A stretch of 64,000 bases of DNA from NCBI RefSeq assembly GCF_042186555.1, contig NC_133336.1, positions 37,250,338 through 37,314,337 of the forward strand, read 5' to 3'. Origin of the DNA: Aquarana catesbeiana. Lineage: Eukaryota > Chordata > Amphibia > Anura > Ranidae. Position 1 is the first letter of the stretch. Each line of letters begins with the position of its first letter. The notes under the pieces were generated by a model that was given only the letters and a program-made list of their open reading frames with translations, had not been told where the DNA came from and did no database searches. This document shows, one piece after another, positions 35,162 to 45,300 of this stretch. A program made the translations under genes and the position numbers.

Positions 35162-35570
35162 AGTAATAAAGCAAAAAGGTTACCATTTCAGTGGAATTGG
35201 TCATACAAGTGAGACACTCATAGTCGACCATCCAAGCTTTATCTGCCATCCTTCTAATGGCACAATTTTTACCAAATCCAACTAGGAGCTTGCAGGTCCA
35301 CCTACAAGTGTTCAACGAGGCAACCAGCCATGGGCAAAGTATGAAGCCCCTATGGAATTGTGTCAGTTTATGGCATGAATTAAATATGTTTATGTTAGTG
35401 AAAGTACTAAAGCAAAATAATTACAATTTCAGTCCATTTGGTCATACATGTATAAAAACACTCACAGCAGACCACCCAAGCTCTAATTGTCACCCCTTTA
35501 ATAACAAATCAATGTAGGAGTTTCTCAGTCTTGCAGGTCCACCTAAGTGTTCAACAAGCCATTGACAAAA
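35162..35570. repeat. Diverged tandem duplication next to MDGA2 exon 1
   Basis: The segments at about 35162-35340 and 35405-35570 share 'taaagcaaaa', 'ttacnatttcagt', 'ttggtcataca', 'gcttgcaggtccacct' or 'cttgcaggtccaccta', and 'aagtgttcaac', in the same order and orientation, about 235 bp apart. No transposon ends are seen. Confidence 0.75.
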
Positions 35571-35757
35571 TGCAGTAGCCCAGAGCACCCAACCTTCCTT
35601 GATCTGACTTTTTGCAAACTGGAGATTGGCTGCCATTGGCTATTGCAGTTGTGTCAATTTTTGGGGGGTCACCAAGGAATCCTTGACCTGAGAAAAGTCA
35701 ACTGACAAGGTCAACGATTGAGGAATAGGTGAGGAACTCATGTCAAGAGGTTGAAGA

Positions 35758-35763
35758 ACTTAC
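35758..35763 (-). promoter_or_regulatory. Splice donor of MDGA2 exon 1
   Basis: The minus strand reads TATG|GTAAGT: exon ends at 35764 and the intron begins GTAAGT, the strongest vertebrate 5' splice-site consensus. It splits the codon after its first base (phase 1). In the MDGA family as I recall it the next residue after QGVY is alanine, which a G at this position allows. Confidence 0.85.
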
Positions 35764-35836
35764 CATACACCCCTTGGCTAGTGACTCCTTCCAAGAGAAC
35801 TGTCAATAGCCACAAGATCACGAAAGTTAAATCCAT
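35764..35836 (-). CDS. MDGA2: MDGA2 first coding exon (signal peptide)
   Basis: Encodes 24 residues plus one base: an N-terminal M-D-L, a hydrophobic core containing WLLTVLLEG, then QGVY at the exon end. This matches my recollection of the human MDGA2 start (MDLVYGLVWLLTVLLEG, then QGVY), including exon length and splice phase. MDGA2 is a GPI-anchored neuronal cell-surface protein with Ig domains, a fibronectin-like domain and a MAM domain; it binds neuroligins and limits their contact with neurexins. Only the signal peptide is here, with predicted cleavage before QGVY. The ATG has a strong context (A at -3, G at +4). It is the first in-frame ATG, with an in-frame TAA upstream at 35993-35995. 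The remaining exons lie left of this window, so intron 1 exceeds 35 kb. MDGA1 is a poorer match. Confidence 0.85.
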
Positions 35837-36142
35837 CTTCACGTTAAAATGGACATATCCAGTCCAAGAGGACACAAGAGTTTCCAAAGGCCAGGGACTG
35901 AAGAAACTACCCCAAGGGTGTCCGTTTAAATTCCAGCTCACAGGTGTCCTGTTGGTCAGCACACAGTGACAGAATTGCTTGCTCTTAGTAATTTAGGAAG
36001 TAGGGTGGTTGTGGAGGTGGAGGTGGAAGGGGTGAGGGGGGTGTCTTCTTTACTAGGACAGACAGGGAATATCCCTTGGTCAATCAAACATGAGGATGCT
36101 CAGATGCTAATTGAATCCTTGGTCAGCTTCTTTAATGGGGGT

Positions 36143-36367
36143 TTAAAAAGTAACTTGCAGTGTTCCCAGGAGAGCAATTAAGAGAGCATACTGATCGCTG
36201 TCCAGCCAAGACCCTCCAAATTTTCCTCCCCCCATGCCATTAGTTGCCATTGCAAATGCAAGTAGAAGAAGCAAAGGAGGAGAAGGAGAAGGAAAAAAAA
36301 TCCCAGATCCAGCCTGGCAACCGAGGTTTCTGTATGGGAAGAAGGATCTAGGCTGACCACCACTCAT
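36143..36367 (-). CDS. Upstream ORF 2 in MDGA2 leader, 74 codons
   Basis: It opens with ATG at 36367-36365 and ends at 36143. It contains a short leucine-rich hydrophobic run in the middle. Its start overlaps the stop of uORF 1 in an ATGA junction. It ends about 300 nt before the MDGA2 ATG. Such an ORF could reduce or gate translation of the main frame; there is no evidence the peptide itself functions. Confidence 0.35.
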   Translation of the reverse strand: MSGGQPRSFFPYRNLGCQAGSGIFFPSPSPPLLLLLAFAMATNGMGGGKFGGSWLDSDQYALLIALLGTLQVTF

Positions 36368-36423
36368 CCGATCCAAGCCATAGGAGAAGAGACAGGTCCA
36401 GATCGCAGCCAGGAGCCCCCCAT
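36364..36423 (-). CDS. Upstream ORF 1 in MDGA2 leader, 19 codons
   Basis: ATG at 36423-36421, in-frame TGA at 36366-36364, overlapping the ATG of uORF 2. Regulatory relevance depends on the true transcription start being upstream of 36423, which is inferred only. Confidence 0.3.
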   Translation of the reverse strand: MGGSWLRSGPVSSPMAWIG

Positions 36424-36469
36424 ATAAATGAATGGAAGAGGAGCACAGGACCAGCCCCAGCTGCAGGAA

Positions 36470-36477
36470 ATGCAAAT
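36470..36477 (-). promoter_or_regulatory. Octamer (POU-factor) motif near the inferred MDGA2 start
   Basis: The plus strand reads ATGCAAAT, an exact octamer consensus. It sits about 35 bp downstream of the TATA-like stretch on the transcribed strand. POU factors are common regulators of neural genes; use of this site is inferred. Confidence 0.4.
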
Positions 36478-36508
36478 GAAGCTAAACCTGGCAGGGAGGG
36501 ATTGCAGC

Positions 36509-36521
36509 ATATATTAATATT
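36509..36521 (-). promoter_or_regulatory. TATA-like element, candidate MDGA2 core promoter
   Basis: The minus strand reads AATATTAATATAT in an otherwise GC-balanced leader region. If used, transcription would start near 36480-36490. This is the only good TATA-like match between the ATG and the minisatellites. Confidence 0.35.
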
Positions 36522-36539
36522 CTTGTCATTTTTTTGTGG

Positions 36540-37251
36540 CGAGATCCAAAGGCTGCCTTCTCCCCCCCATCCAAAAAAAAAAAAAAAAAAAGGATCTGCT
36601 GATCAGCAGTGTTTGGGCAGGAGGGGTAGGCAGGGGGGGTAGATGTCTTCTTCTGCACCTGGAGTGAGTGTCCCTAGGACCTGTGTATGTGTGTCTGTGT
36701 GTGTGTCAGTGTATGTGTGTATGTGTGTGTGTGCAGGCAGGAGCAGGAAGGAGAGACAGGGCTGTGTGTGGTCACGTTGGGCTCTACGTGTAGAGGAGCT
36801 GGAGCCTGCTAGCCGCAGCCAGGCGACGTCAAAGCTGCGTGTCTCCCCCCCATCCCTACACCCCCACCTCCCATCCTCCTCTCCCCCCTCCCTCCCGCTC
36901 CCATCCTTCTCAGCTCATCTGTATGGGGAGCACAGAGGATCAGCAGGCTGCAGAAAAGGGGGTACACCAGCCTCACATAAAGGGGGGGGGGGCAGACCAG
37001 TTGCTGCTGATGACATTCAATGCCACCCACAGCAGAGGCTCCAGATAATGCGCCTCCCCTCCACCCCCATTAATCTCTGTATAGAAGCAGAGCGTGGGAA
37101 TCAGGCTTTGTGAATGAAATATGGGGGTCCTCCGCGGATAGGACCCCGCACACCCCCACAGCTGCAGAGGAGCGGAGCCGCCTGCGCCAGTCTGAGCCTC
37201 TGGCAGGTGTGCGGAGCGCTGGAGGAGGGAGCGGCGGAATCCAGCACCTTG
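36540..37251. other. GC-rich upstream region of MDGA2 with simple repeats
   Basis: C-, A- and G-runs (36560-36590, 36979-36990), a TG microsatellite at 36683-36732 and C-rich tracts (36840-36905). The stretch 37130-37245 is the most CpG-rich part. It could be promoter-proximal sequence; no conserved exon is recognised. Confidence 0.45.
36683..36732. repeat. TG microsatellite
   Basis: Interrupted 'tgtg' run with 'tatgtgtgtc' variants. Confidence 0.9.
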
Positions 37252-38778
37252 GACAGGTCCGTCCCGACCAACCATTCAATGTATATGGAGAGCAGGGACA
37301 CCCGACACTCCCGGCCAACCATACAATGTATATGGAGAGCAGGGACACCCGACACTCCCGGCCACCCATACAATGTATATGGAGAGCAGGGACACCCGAC
37401 ACCCCTCTACACACAGGACAGGTCCATCCCGGACCAATACAATGTATATGGAGAGCAGGGACACGCGACACCCCCCTACACACAGGACAGGTCCATCCCG
37501 GACCAATACAATGTATATGGAGAGCAGGGACACCCGACACCCCCTACACACAGGACAGGTCCGTCCCGACCAACCATTCAATGCATATGGAAAGCAGGGA
37601 CACCAGACACCCCCTCTATACACAGGACAGGTCCGTCCCGGACCATACAATGTATATGGAGAGCAGGGACACCCGACATTCCCTCTATACACAGGACAGG
37701 TCCGTCCCGGACCATACAATGTATGTGGAGAGCAGGGACACCCGACACCCCCCTACACACAGGACAGGTCCATCCCGGACCAATACAATGTATATGGAGA
37801 GCAGGGACACGCGACACCCCCCTACACACAGGACAGTTCCATCCCGGACCAATACAATGTATATGGAGAGCAGGGACACCCGACATCCCCCTACACACAG
37901 GACAGGTCCGTCCCGGACCAATACAATGTATATGGAGAGCAGGGACACCCGACATCCCCCTACACACAGGACAGGTCCATCCCGGACCAATACAATGTAT
38001 ATGGAGAGCAGGGACACCCGACATCCCCCTACACACAGGACAGGTCCGTCCCGACCAACCATTCAATGTGTATGGAGAGCAGGGACACCCGACATCCCCT
38101 TACACACAGGACAGGTCCGTCCCGGACCATATAATGTATATGGAGAGCAGGGACACCCGACATCCCCCTACACACAGGACAGGTCCATCCCGGACCAATA
38201 CAATGTATATGGAGAGCAGGGACACGCGACACCCCCCTACACACAGGACAGGTCCATCCCGGACCAATACAATGTATATGGAGAGCAGGGACACCCGACA
38301 TCCCCCTACACACAGGACAGGTCCGTCCCGACCAACCATTCAATGTGTATGGAGAGCAGGGACACCCGACATCCCCCTACACACAGGACAGGTCCGTCCC
38401 GGACCATACAATGTATATGGAGAGCAGGGACACCCGACATCCCCCTACACACAGGACAGGTCCGTCCCGGACCCTACAATGTATATGGAGAACAGGGACA
38501 CCCGACATCCCCCTACACACAGGACAGGTCCGTCCCGGACCATACAATGTATATGGAGAGCAGGGACACCCGACATCCCCCTACACACAGGACAGGTCCG
38601 TCCCGGACCATACAATGTATATGGAGAGCAGGGACACCCGACACTCCCGGCCAACCATACAATGTATATGGAGAGCAGGGACACCCGACACCCCTCTACA
38701 CACAGGACAGGTCCGTCCCGGACCAATACAATGTATATGGAGAGCAGGGACACCCGACATCCCTCTACACACAGGACA
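37252..38778. repeat. Minisatellite A, about 68-bp unit, roughly 23 copies
   Basis: The unit consists of 'acaatgtatatggagagcag', then 'ggacacccgacatccccct', then 'acacacaggacaggtccgtc', then 'ccggacc'. Spacing is 68 bp (for example 38401 to 38469), with 47-bp short forms at 37262-37380 and 38640-38690 that lack the 'acacacaggacaggtcc' part. Copies are highly alike, suggesting recent homogenisation. The unit lacks stop codons in several frames on both strands, so very long open frames appear here by chance. Confidence 0.95.
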
Positions 38779-39965
38779 TGGGACAGTGTCACACTATACA
38801 GCTCTGTGTCACCCTATACCAGGGACAGTGTCACCTTATAAAGCTCTGTGTCACCCTATACAGCAGTTTCACTCTATACAGCTCTGTGTCACCCTATACA
38901 TGGGACAGTGTCACCCTATACAGCCCTGTGACACCCAGGGGACAGTGTCACCCTATACAGCTCTGTGTCACCCTATACATGTTGGGACAGTGTCACCCTA
39001 TACAGCTCTGTGTCACCCTACACAAGGCGCAGTGTCACCCTATACATGGGACAGTGTCACCCTATATATCTCTGTGTCACCCTATACCAGGGACAGTATC
39101 ACCCTATGCATGTTGGGACAGTGTCACCCTATACAAGGCACAGTGTCACCCTATACAAGGGACAGCTCTGTGTCACCCTATGCAAGGGACAGTGTCACTC
39201 TATAAATGGGACAGTGTCACCCTATACAGCTCTTTGTCACCCTATACAAGGGACAGCTCTGTCACCCTAAACAAGGGACAGTGTCACCCTATACAGCTCT
39301 GTGTCACCCTATACAAGGGACAGTGTCAACCTATACAAGGCACGGTGTCAACCTATACAAGGGGCAGCTCAGTGTCATCCTATACCAGGTACAGTGTCAC
39401 CCTATACAAGGGACAGCTCTGTGTCACCCTATACAAGGGACAGTTCAGTGTCACCCTATACAGTGTAACCCTATATAAGGGACAGCTCTGTGTCACCCAT
39501 TACCGGGGACACGGTACCCTATACAGCTCTGTATCACCCTATACAAGGGACAGTGTCCCCCTATACAAGGGACAGCTCAGTGTCACCCTATAACAGGGAC
39601 AGTATCACCCTATACAAGGGACAGTGCCCCCCTATACAAGGGACAGCTCAGTGTCCCCCTATAACAGGGAAAGTATCATCCTATACAAGGGACAGTGTCA
39701 CCCTATACAAGGGACAGCTCAGTGTCACCCTATACCAGGGACAGTATCACCCTGTACAAGGGACAGCTCTGTGTCACCCTATACCAGGGACAGTATCACC
39801 CTGTACAAGGGACAGCTCTGTGTCACCCTATACAAGGGACAGCTCAGCATTATCCTGTACAAGGGAAAGCTCAACATTACCCTATACAAGGGACAACTCA
39901 GTGTCACCCTCTACAAGGGGCAGTTCAGTGTCATCCTATACAAGGGACAGTATGGTATTACCCAT
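38779..39965. repeat. Minisatellite B, about 22-bp basic unit
   Basis: It begins exactly where minisatellite A ends. The basic unit is 'gggacagtgtcaccctatac' plus 'aa', alternating with a 'gctctgtgtcaccctataca' form, giving higher-order units of about 42-48 bp. Roughly 50 basic copies. Variants with 'cccccta', 'atcctgtac' and 'aacaggg' increase toward the right edge. Two further diverged units are at 40065-40115. Confidence 0.93.
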
Positions 39966-40177
39966 AGGAGTGTGAGGCCTATTGCACTTACTGTGTTCCT
40001 ATCACTCACTGTGTTCATTCAGAAAAATTAGGGTGATTAGGCACACCCCGTGCAAATGCCTATGGTGTTACCCTATACAAGAGGCAGCTTAATGTCACCC
40101 TGTACAAGGGTCATTATTTTTCCTGCAGTCCTGAATTACTGTGCCCGGCAGTGTGTGAGGTTGGACAAGTACTCTAA

Positions 40178-40592
40178 TTCCGCGTACAGATGATCAGAAT
40201 TTCCGACAACCAAACCATGGATTTATTTCCGACGGATGTTGGCTCAAACTTGTCTTGCATACACACGGTCGTACAAATGTTTTCAGAAATTCCGAACGTC
40301 AAGAACGCAGTGACATACAACACGTATGACGAGCCGAAAAAAATGAAGTTCAGTAGCCAGTGCGGCTCTTCTGCTTGATTCCGAGCATGCGTGGAATTTT
40401 GTGCGTCGGAATTGTCTACACACGATCAGAATTTACGACAACGGATTTTGTTGTCGGAAAATGTGAGATCCAGCTCTCAATTTTTGTTGTAGGAAATTCC
40501 GACAGAAAATGTCCGATGGAGCCTACACACAGTCGGAATTTCTGACAACGAGCTCACATCGAACATTTGTTGTCGGAAATTCTGATCATGCG
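40178..40592. mobile_element. Harbinger-like MITE, copy 2 (diverged)
   Basis: The left end TTCCGCGTACAGATGATCAG follows TAA at 40175-40177. The interior is full of 'tttccgacaac' and 'gttgtcggaaa' words in both orientations and folds back on itself. The right end near 'tctgatcatgcg' followed by TTA is decayed. Confidence 0.7.
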
Positions 40593-40689
40593 TTAGTCTT
40601 TAGCAGCTTTTCTCAGAGTTCCCCTAGAGGTTGTTAAGGGTTCCTTCTGCATTTGCTGACCTCCAGAAAAGCTTCCACTGACCCCAATG

Positions 40690-40977
40690 ATCTTTTAAGC
40701 TATAAGGGAGCATTCTTTCCACTGACCACAGCTTTAGGGAGCAAAGCACCAACCACCTATGCAAGGGGGTGTGTGTGTGGGGGGGGGGTGCATTTTTCCA
40801 CTTATCGTCAGTTTAAGGTGGCTTTTTTTCCACTGATAACCAGTGTAAGGGGGCATTTTTCCACTGATTTCCTGATTTCCATTGAAAGGGGGCACCTTTC
40901 CACTGATCACTAGTGTAAGGGGGCAACTTTCCATTGATCACTAGTGTAAGGGGACACATCTCCACTGACCACTACTG
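40690..40977. repeat. Minisatellite C, 31-bp unit, left block
   Basis: Units of 'aagggggcatttttccactg' plus 'atcaccagtgt'. The array is interrupted at 40981 by a MITE and resumes after 42020. Confidence 0.85.
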
Positions 40978-40980
40978 TAA

Positions 40981-41392
40981 TGCCCCGTACACACGGTCGG
41001 ATTTTCCGATGGAAAATGTGTGATAGGACCTTGTTGTCGGAAATTCAGACCGTGTGTGGGCTCCATCACACATTTTCCATCGGATTTTCCGACACACAAA
41101 GTTTGAGAGCAGGCTATAAAATTTTCCGATCGTGTGTACACAAATCCGACGCACAAAGTGCCACGAATGCTCAGAATAAATAAAGAGATGAAAGCTATTG
41201 GCCACTGCCACTGCCGTTTATAGTCCCGACGTACGTGTTTTACGTCACCGCGTTTAGAACGATCGGATTTTCCGACAACTTTGTGTGACCGTGTGTATTG
41301 CAAGACAAGTTTGAGCCAACATCCGTCGGAAAAAATCCTAGGATTTTGTTGTCGGAATGTCCAAACAAAGTCAGAGCGTGTGTTCGGGGCAT
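40981..41392. mobile_element. Harbinger-like MITE, copy 3
   Basis: Flanked by TAA at 40978-40980 and 41393-41395. The ends are TGCCCCGTACACACGGTCGG and, inward from the right, TGCCCCGAACACACGCTC. The fold-back interior has 'tccgatggaaaatgtgtgat' and its complement. Inserted within minisatellite C. Confidence 0.85.
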
Positions 41393-41424
41393 AAAAGGGC
41401 AATTTTACCACTTACCACGATCAG

Positions 41425-42015
41425 AGGGTAAGATCAACCGGGACTGTAGCTCAAGGTCTAGCCGCCAATGCAACAACTAACCAGGTGTGTCCGGGTATGG
41501 GTCCTCAGGACAGCAACGGCGGTGTGCCAGAGTTGCAGGATCTAAGGGGCCACCCAGTCTTCTTCAGAGCCACTGGTGGTGTGGATATTGTGCTGCATGG
41601 CAGCCCCAGGGTTGCGGATCTCTAGCACACCCGTGCAGCCACAGTGCAGCCAAATACTAAGCTGGAAGAACACAGGGTACACACAGGAGCCTAAGCAGAG
41701 AAAGAAACACACTGTAACAGGGAATACAGGAAACCACTGACAGAAACCAAAGGGAGTAAACTGCAAAGCCAGAGGGAAACACTGAGAATAAAGATAGGAT
41801 CAAACAACACAAAGAACGAGGGAATACTCAGAGCAGCAAACGCCAGAGGAACAGGAGGGTCCGGCTTCAGCGTGGAGACACGTTGCTCGAACACTCAGTC
41901 ACAGGTATACAGGCTTAATAAAACCTAGGTTCAGGGTGGATTGGCAGGAACCCGAGCAGCTTGAACAGTAGGTAAAAACTAGCGCCGGATCAATATACAC
42001 GCAACTGCGACGCCA
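41425..42015. mobile_element. Unassigned insertion in minisatellite C
   Basis: A block of unrelated sequence rich in 'aacagg', 'aggaac' and 'acacag' words, resembling the LTR-like segment at 62758-63376 in style. Minisatellite units flank it on both sides. Precise ends and target duplication not identified, so an LTR nature is only a possibility. Confidence 0.45.
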
Positions 42016-42019
42016 CTGA

Positions 42020-43210
42020 CTACCAAAGTAAGAGGGCACTTTCCTACTGACCATCAGTGTGAGGGGACATTTTACCACTGATCACTAGTGTGAGGGGACA
42101 TTTCTTACAATGACCACTAGTGTATGGGGGGCATTTTACCACTGATCACCAATGCCAGAGGCTATTTTTCCACTGAGGACTAATGTACGGGGGCAATTTA
42201 CCACTGACCATCAGTGTAAGGGTGCATTTTAGCACTAATCACCAGTTTAAGGGGGGCATTTTTCCACTGACCAGCAGCACAAGATGAAATTTCCCACTGA
42301 TCACCAGTGTAAGGGGGCATTTTTCCTCTGTTCATCAGTATAAGGGGGCACTTTTCCATTGACCGCCAGTTTAAGGGGGCATATTTCCACTGTTCATCGG
42401 TATAAGAGGGCACCGTTCCATTGATTGTCAGTGTAAGGGGGCACATCTCCACTGACCGCTAATGTAAAGGTTTTAGGGGGCACTTTACCACTGACAATCA
42501 AAGTTAAGAGGGCTTGTTTCTACTGATCACCACCAGTGTAAGAGGTTATTATTGTATTGACCACCTGTGTATAGGGACATTTTTCTACTGACCATCAGTG
42601 TGAGCGGACATTTTACCACTGATCACCAGAGTAAGGGGCATTTATTCTACTAATCACTAGTGTATGGGATCATTTTACACGGATCACCAGTGCCTGGGGC
42701 CATTTTTCCACCAAGGGCCAATGTACGGAGGGCACTTTACTAGTGATCATGATCACCAGTTTAAGGGGGCATTTTACCACCGATCACCAGTGTAAGAGAC
42801 CGTTTTTTTTTCGCAATTTACCACTGACCATTAGTTTAAGGGTGCATTTTACCACTAATGGGGGGTGGGGGGCATTTTCCTCTCAACAGCAGCATTAGAG
42901 GCCATTTCCACTGATCACCAGTGTAAGGGGGCATTTTACCACTTACAACCAGTGTAAGGGGGCCTTTTTTCCACTGATCACAAGTATAAAAGTGGCATTT
43001 TTGTCACCAACCACCTGTATATAGGTAGCATTTTTGCACTGTGCATCAATCTAACAGGCCATTTTTCCACTGATAACCAGTGTAGGGGTATTTTTCCACT
43101 AACCATAAGTGCAAGGGGGCATTTTTTCATTGAACACCCATGTATGGCGGTACTTTTCCACTGAGCAACAGTGTAAGGGGGCATTTTTCCACTGACCACC
43201 AATGTAAGGC
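42020..43210. repeat. Minisatellite C, 31-bp unit, main block
   Basis: About 38 degenerate units of 'aagggggcatttttccactg' plus 'atcaccagtgt', with many substitutions and length variants; older than minisatellites A and B. Confidence 0.9.
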
Positions 43211-44439
43211 TGATGACACACAGGCAACTCTGCGGCTATCGACCCCATCACTGACAATTTGTGAAAATTGCCAGCAGGAGGATCTCTAAGAGGCTGCCCA
43301 TTCTTTTCCTTATAGAATCGCTTCGTTTGTAGCTGAGCCAGTGACATGTTGCTTCCATTGCTAGCAGGTGAGATTCAGCAGCAGGGCATCAACAAAGCAA
43401 CATCTCGCTGTGTCTGGCTACAGTGGTAGAGATTCCATAGGGACATATAGGCGATTTGTCCCTAGTAACAGACTTACATGTGTGAAAGCAAAATTCCAAG
43501 TTTCTAAATGTGCAGTTTATGCTTTAAAAAAAAGATTTCCAATACTTTGCCTCAGAGTAGGTTTATTGATTAACACATCATTAAAAAGGTTCCCTGCTTT
43601 GCCAGTTTATTCTGCCACGGTGTAATGCGATCTTAGTTTGCTTTTCCATCAGGATGCATCTTTATGGAACATGATGAATACTCCAAATGTTATAAGACAA
43701 TTGTCACAACACTGAAACCCCCTAAAAAAAATATATAAATAAATAAATAAATATATGAAGTTTAATGGTAACCAGGAGAGTCCCCCTAAACCTGCACTAC
43801 CACCTCCGCGCTAGATGAAATAGAGAGCACAAAATAGAGCTGCCACTTAAATATCAAATCATATATAAACAGAATCCACCCTCCAATGGTGCAGATGGAT
43901 AGCGGCGCTAACTATAACAATGATGGAAAAAAAAAATTTGCTTGAAACCCCACCGTTCTTAGTATCTTGGGGTGAGTTAGAGATGTGCTGAATCTCAAAG
44001 ATGATGCATCATAACTTAGCACTCACTCTTATAACACATATAGTATTAGTGATCTAAATGAATAGAACACTCCCGTGTGTACAACAAAATAAATGTCCCC
44101 CAATATTCCAACTAATATGTGATGAATATATATTACCATACACCACGTGAAAAAATACAAATAGTTCCTACAATATATAATCACTTGAAAAATATATAAA
44201 AAAAATATAAAAATATATAAAAACTAAAAATAAAATAGTATATGAAAACTAAAACTAAAAATAAAATAATATAATAAATAAAGACCAAAGTGAAAGCAAA
44301 AAAATCCAAAAATTGTCCACAAAAACAGTGATGATAATGTGTGACAAGAAAACACCACTCCAAGAAGAAAGTGCAGGTGTCCTCAAAATCGTTCTGCTGT
44401 GATCCGCAAATTTCACCACACCTCAGTGACGTGATTCCA
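43211..44439. other. Upstream flank, AT-rich, unassigned repeats
   Basis: Contains AAAT and AAATAAA simple sequence (43725-43760 and 44190-44285). The segment 43770-44340 has the look of a dispersed repeat ('gcactaccacctccgcgc', 'gatagcggcgctaac') but clear ends were not found. No gene recognised. Confidence 0.4.
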
Positions 44440-45195
44440 CTCCCTTCTGAAATTCAAACTCACCAGCTCTCCATGGGAATGCTTGACCATTCTTCCAGAA
44501 GCGCATCTGCAAGGTCAGACATTGATGTGGGCGAGAAGGCCTGGCTCGCAGTCTCCACTCAAATTCATCCCAAAGGTGTTCTATCGGGTTGAGGTCAGGA
44601 CTCTGCAGGCCAGTCAAGTTCCTCCACCCCAACCTCATTAATCCATGTCTTTATGGACCTTGCTTTGTGCACTGGTGTGCAGTCATGTTGGAACAGGAAG
44701 TGGCCATCCCCAAACTGTTCCCACAAAATTGGGACCATTGTCCAAAATGTCTTGGTATGCTGACCCCTTAAAAGTTCCCTTCACTGGAACTAAGGGGCCA
44801 AGTCCAACCCCTGAAAAACAACCCCACACCATAATCCACCTCCACTAAATGATTTAGACCACACAAAGCAAGGTCCATAAAGACATGGATGAGTGAGTGT
44901 GGGATGGAGGAACTTGACTGCCTGCACAGAGTCCTGACCTCAACCCGATAGAGCACCATTGAGATGAATTAGAGTGGAGACTGCGAGCCAGGCCTTCTTG
45001 TCAAACATCAGTGCCTGACCTCACAAATGCGCTTCTGAAAGAATGGTCAAACATTCCCATAGACACTCCTAAACCTTATGGACAGTCTTCCCAGAAGAGT
45101 TGAAGCTGTTATAGCTGGGATGGACTAAGACTGGGATGCCATTAAAGTTCACGTGTGTAAAGGCAGGTGTCCCAATACTTTTGGTAATATATATC
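44440..45195. mobile_element. Fold-back remnant of a second Tc1 family
   Basis: The left arm at about 44473-44673 and right arm at about 44860-45063 are inverted copies of the 3' transposase region: a minus-strand SPDLNPIEHLWDE block is at 44560-44600. The spacer 44674-44859 carries the region around the second catalytic D. The right tip has the 'gtgtcccaatacttttggta' terminus seen also at 46918 and 48458. Non-autonomous, produced by an inverted rearrangement of one Tc1 end. Confidence 0.75.
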
Positions 45196-45210
45196 TATAG
45201 ATATATATAT

Positions 45211-45300
<90 letters not shown>
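45196..45300. repeat. TA and long CA microsatellite
   Basis: A TA-rich start, a pure 'ac' run of about 62 bp and a 'ta' run, lying directly between the second-family Tc1 end and the truncated end of Tc1 copy 2. Confidence 0.95.

Larger units (their letters stand above)
35837..36480 (-). other. MDGA2 5' leader (inferred)
   Basis: Continuous non-repetitive sequence upstream of the ATG with CT-rich tracts (36000-36070 and 36260-36300). No splice acceptor is obviously required before the ATG, so the leader may be a single exon of about 640 nt. The 5' limit is inferred from a TATA-like stretch at 36509-36521. The leader holds two small upstream ORFs, annotated separately. Confidence 0.55.

Noticed and set aside
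35764..35836. MDGA1 as the identity of the exon
   Set aside because: MDGA1 shares only the QGVY end in my recollection; the MDL start and WLLTVLLEG core fit MDGA2.
35837..35962. N-terminal extension of MDGA2 from an upstream in-frame start
   Set aside because: The frame is open up to 35962 but starts there with GTG. An in-frame TAA lies at 35993-35995 with no ATG between, so the ATG at 35836 is the first usable start.
37110..39593. Open frame of 827 codons, and overlapping frames of 575, 286 and 253 codons
   Set aside because: They run through minisatellites A and B. The units lack stops in most frames, the 68-bp period shifts the frame every copy, and open frames exist on both strands. No domain or codon pattern supports a protein.
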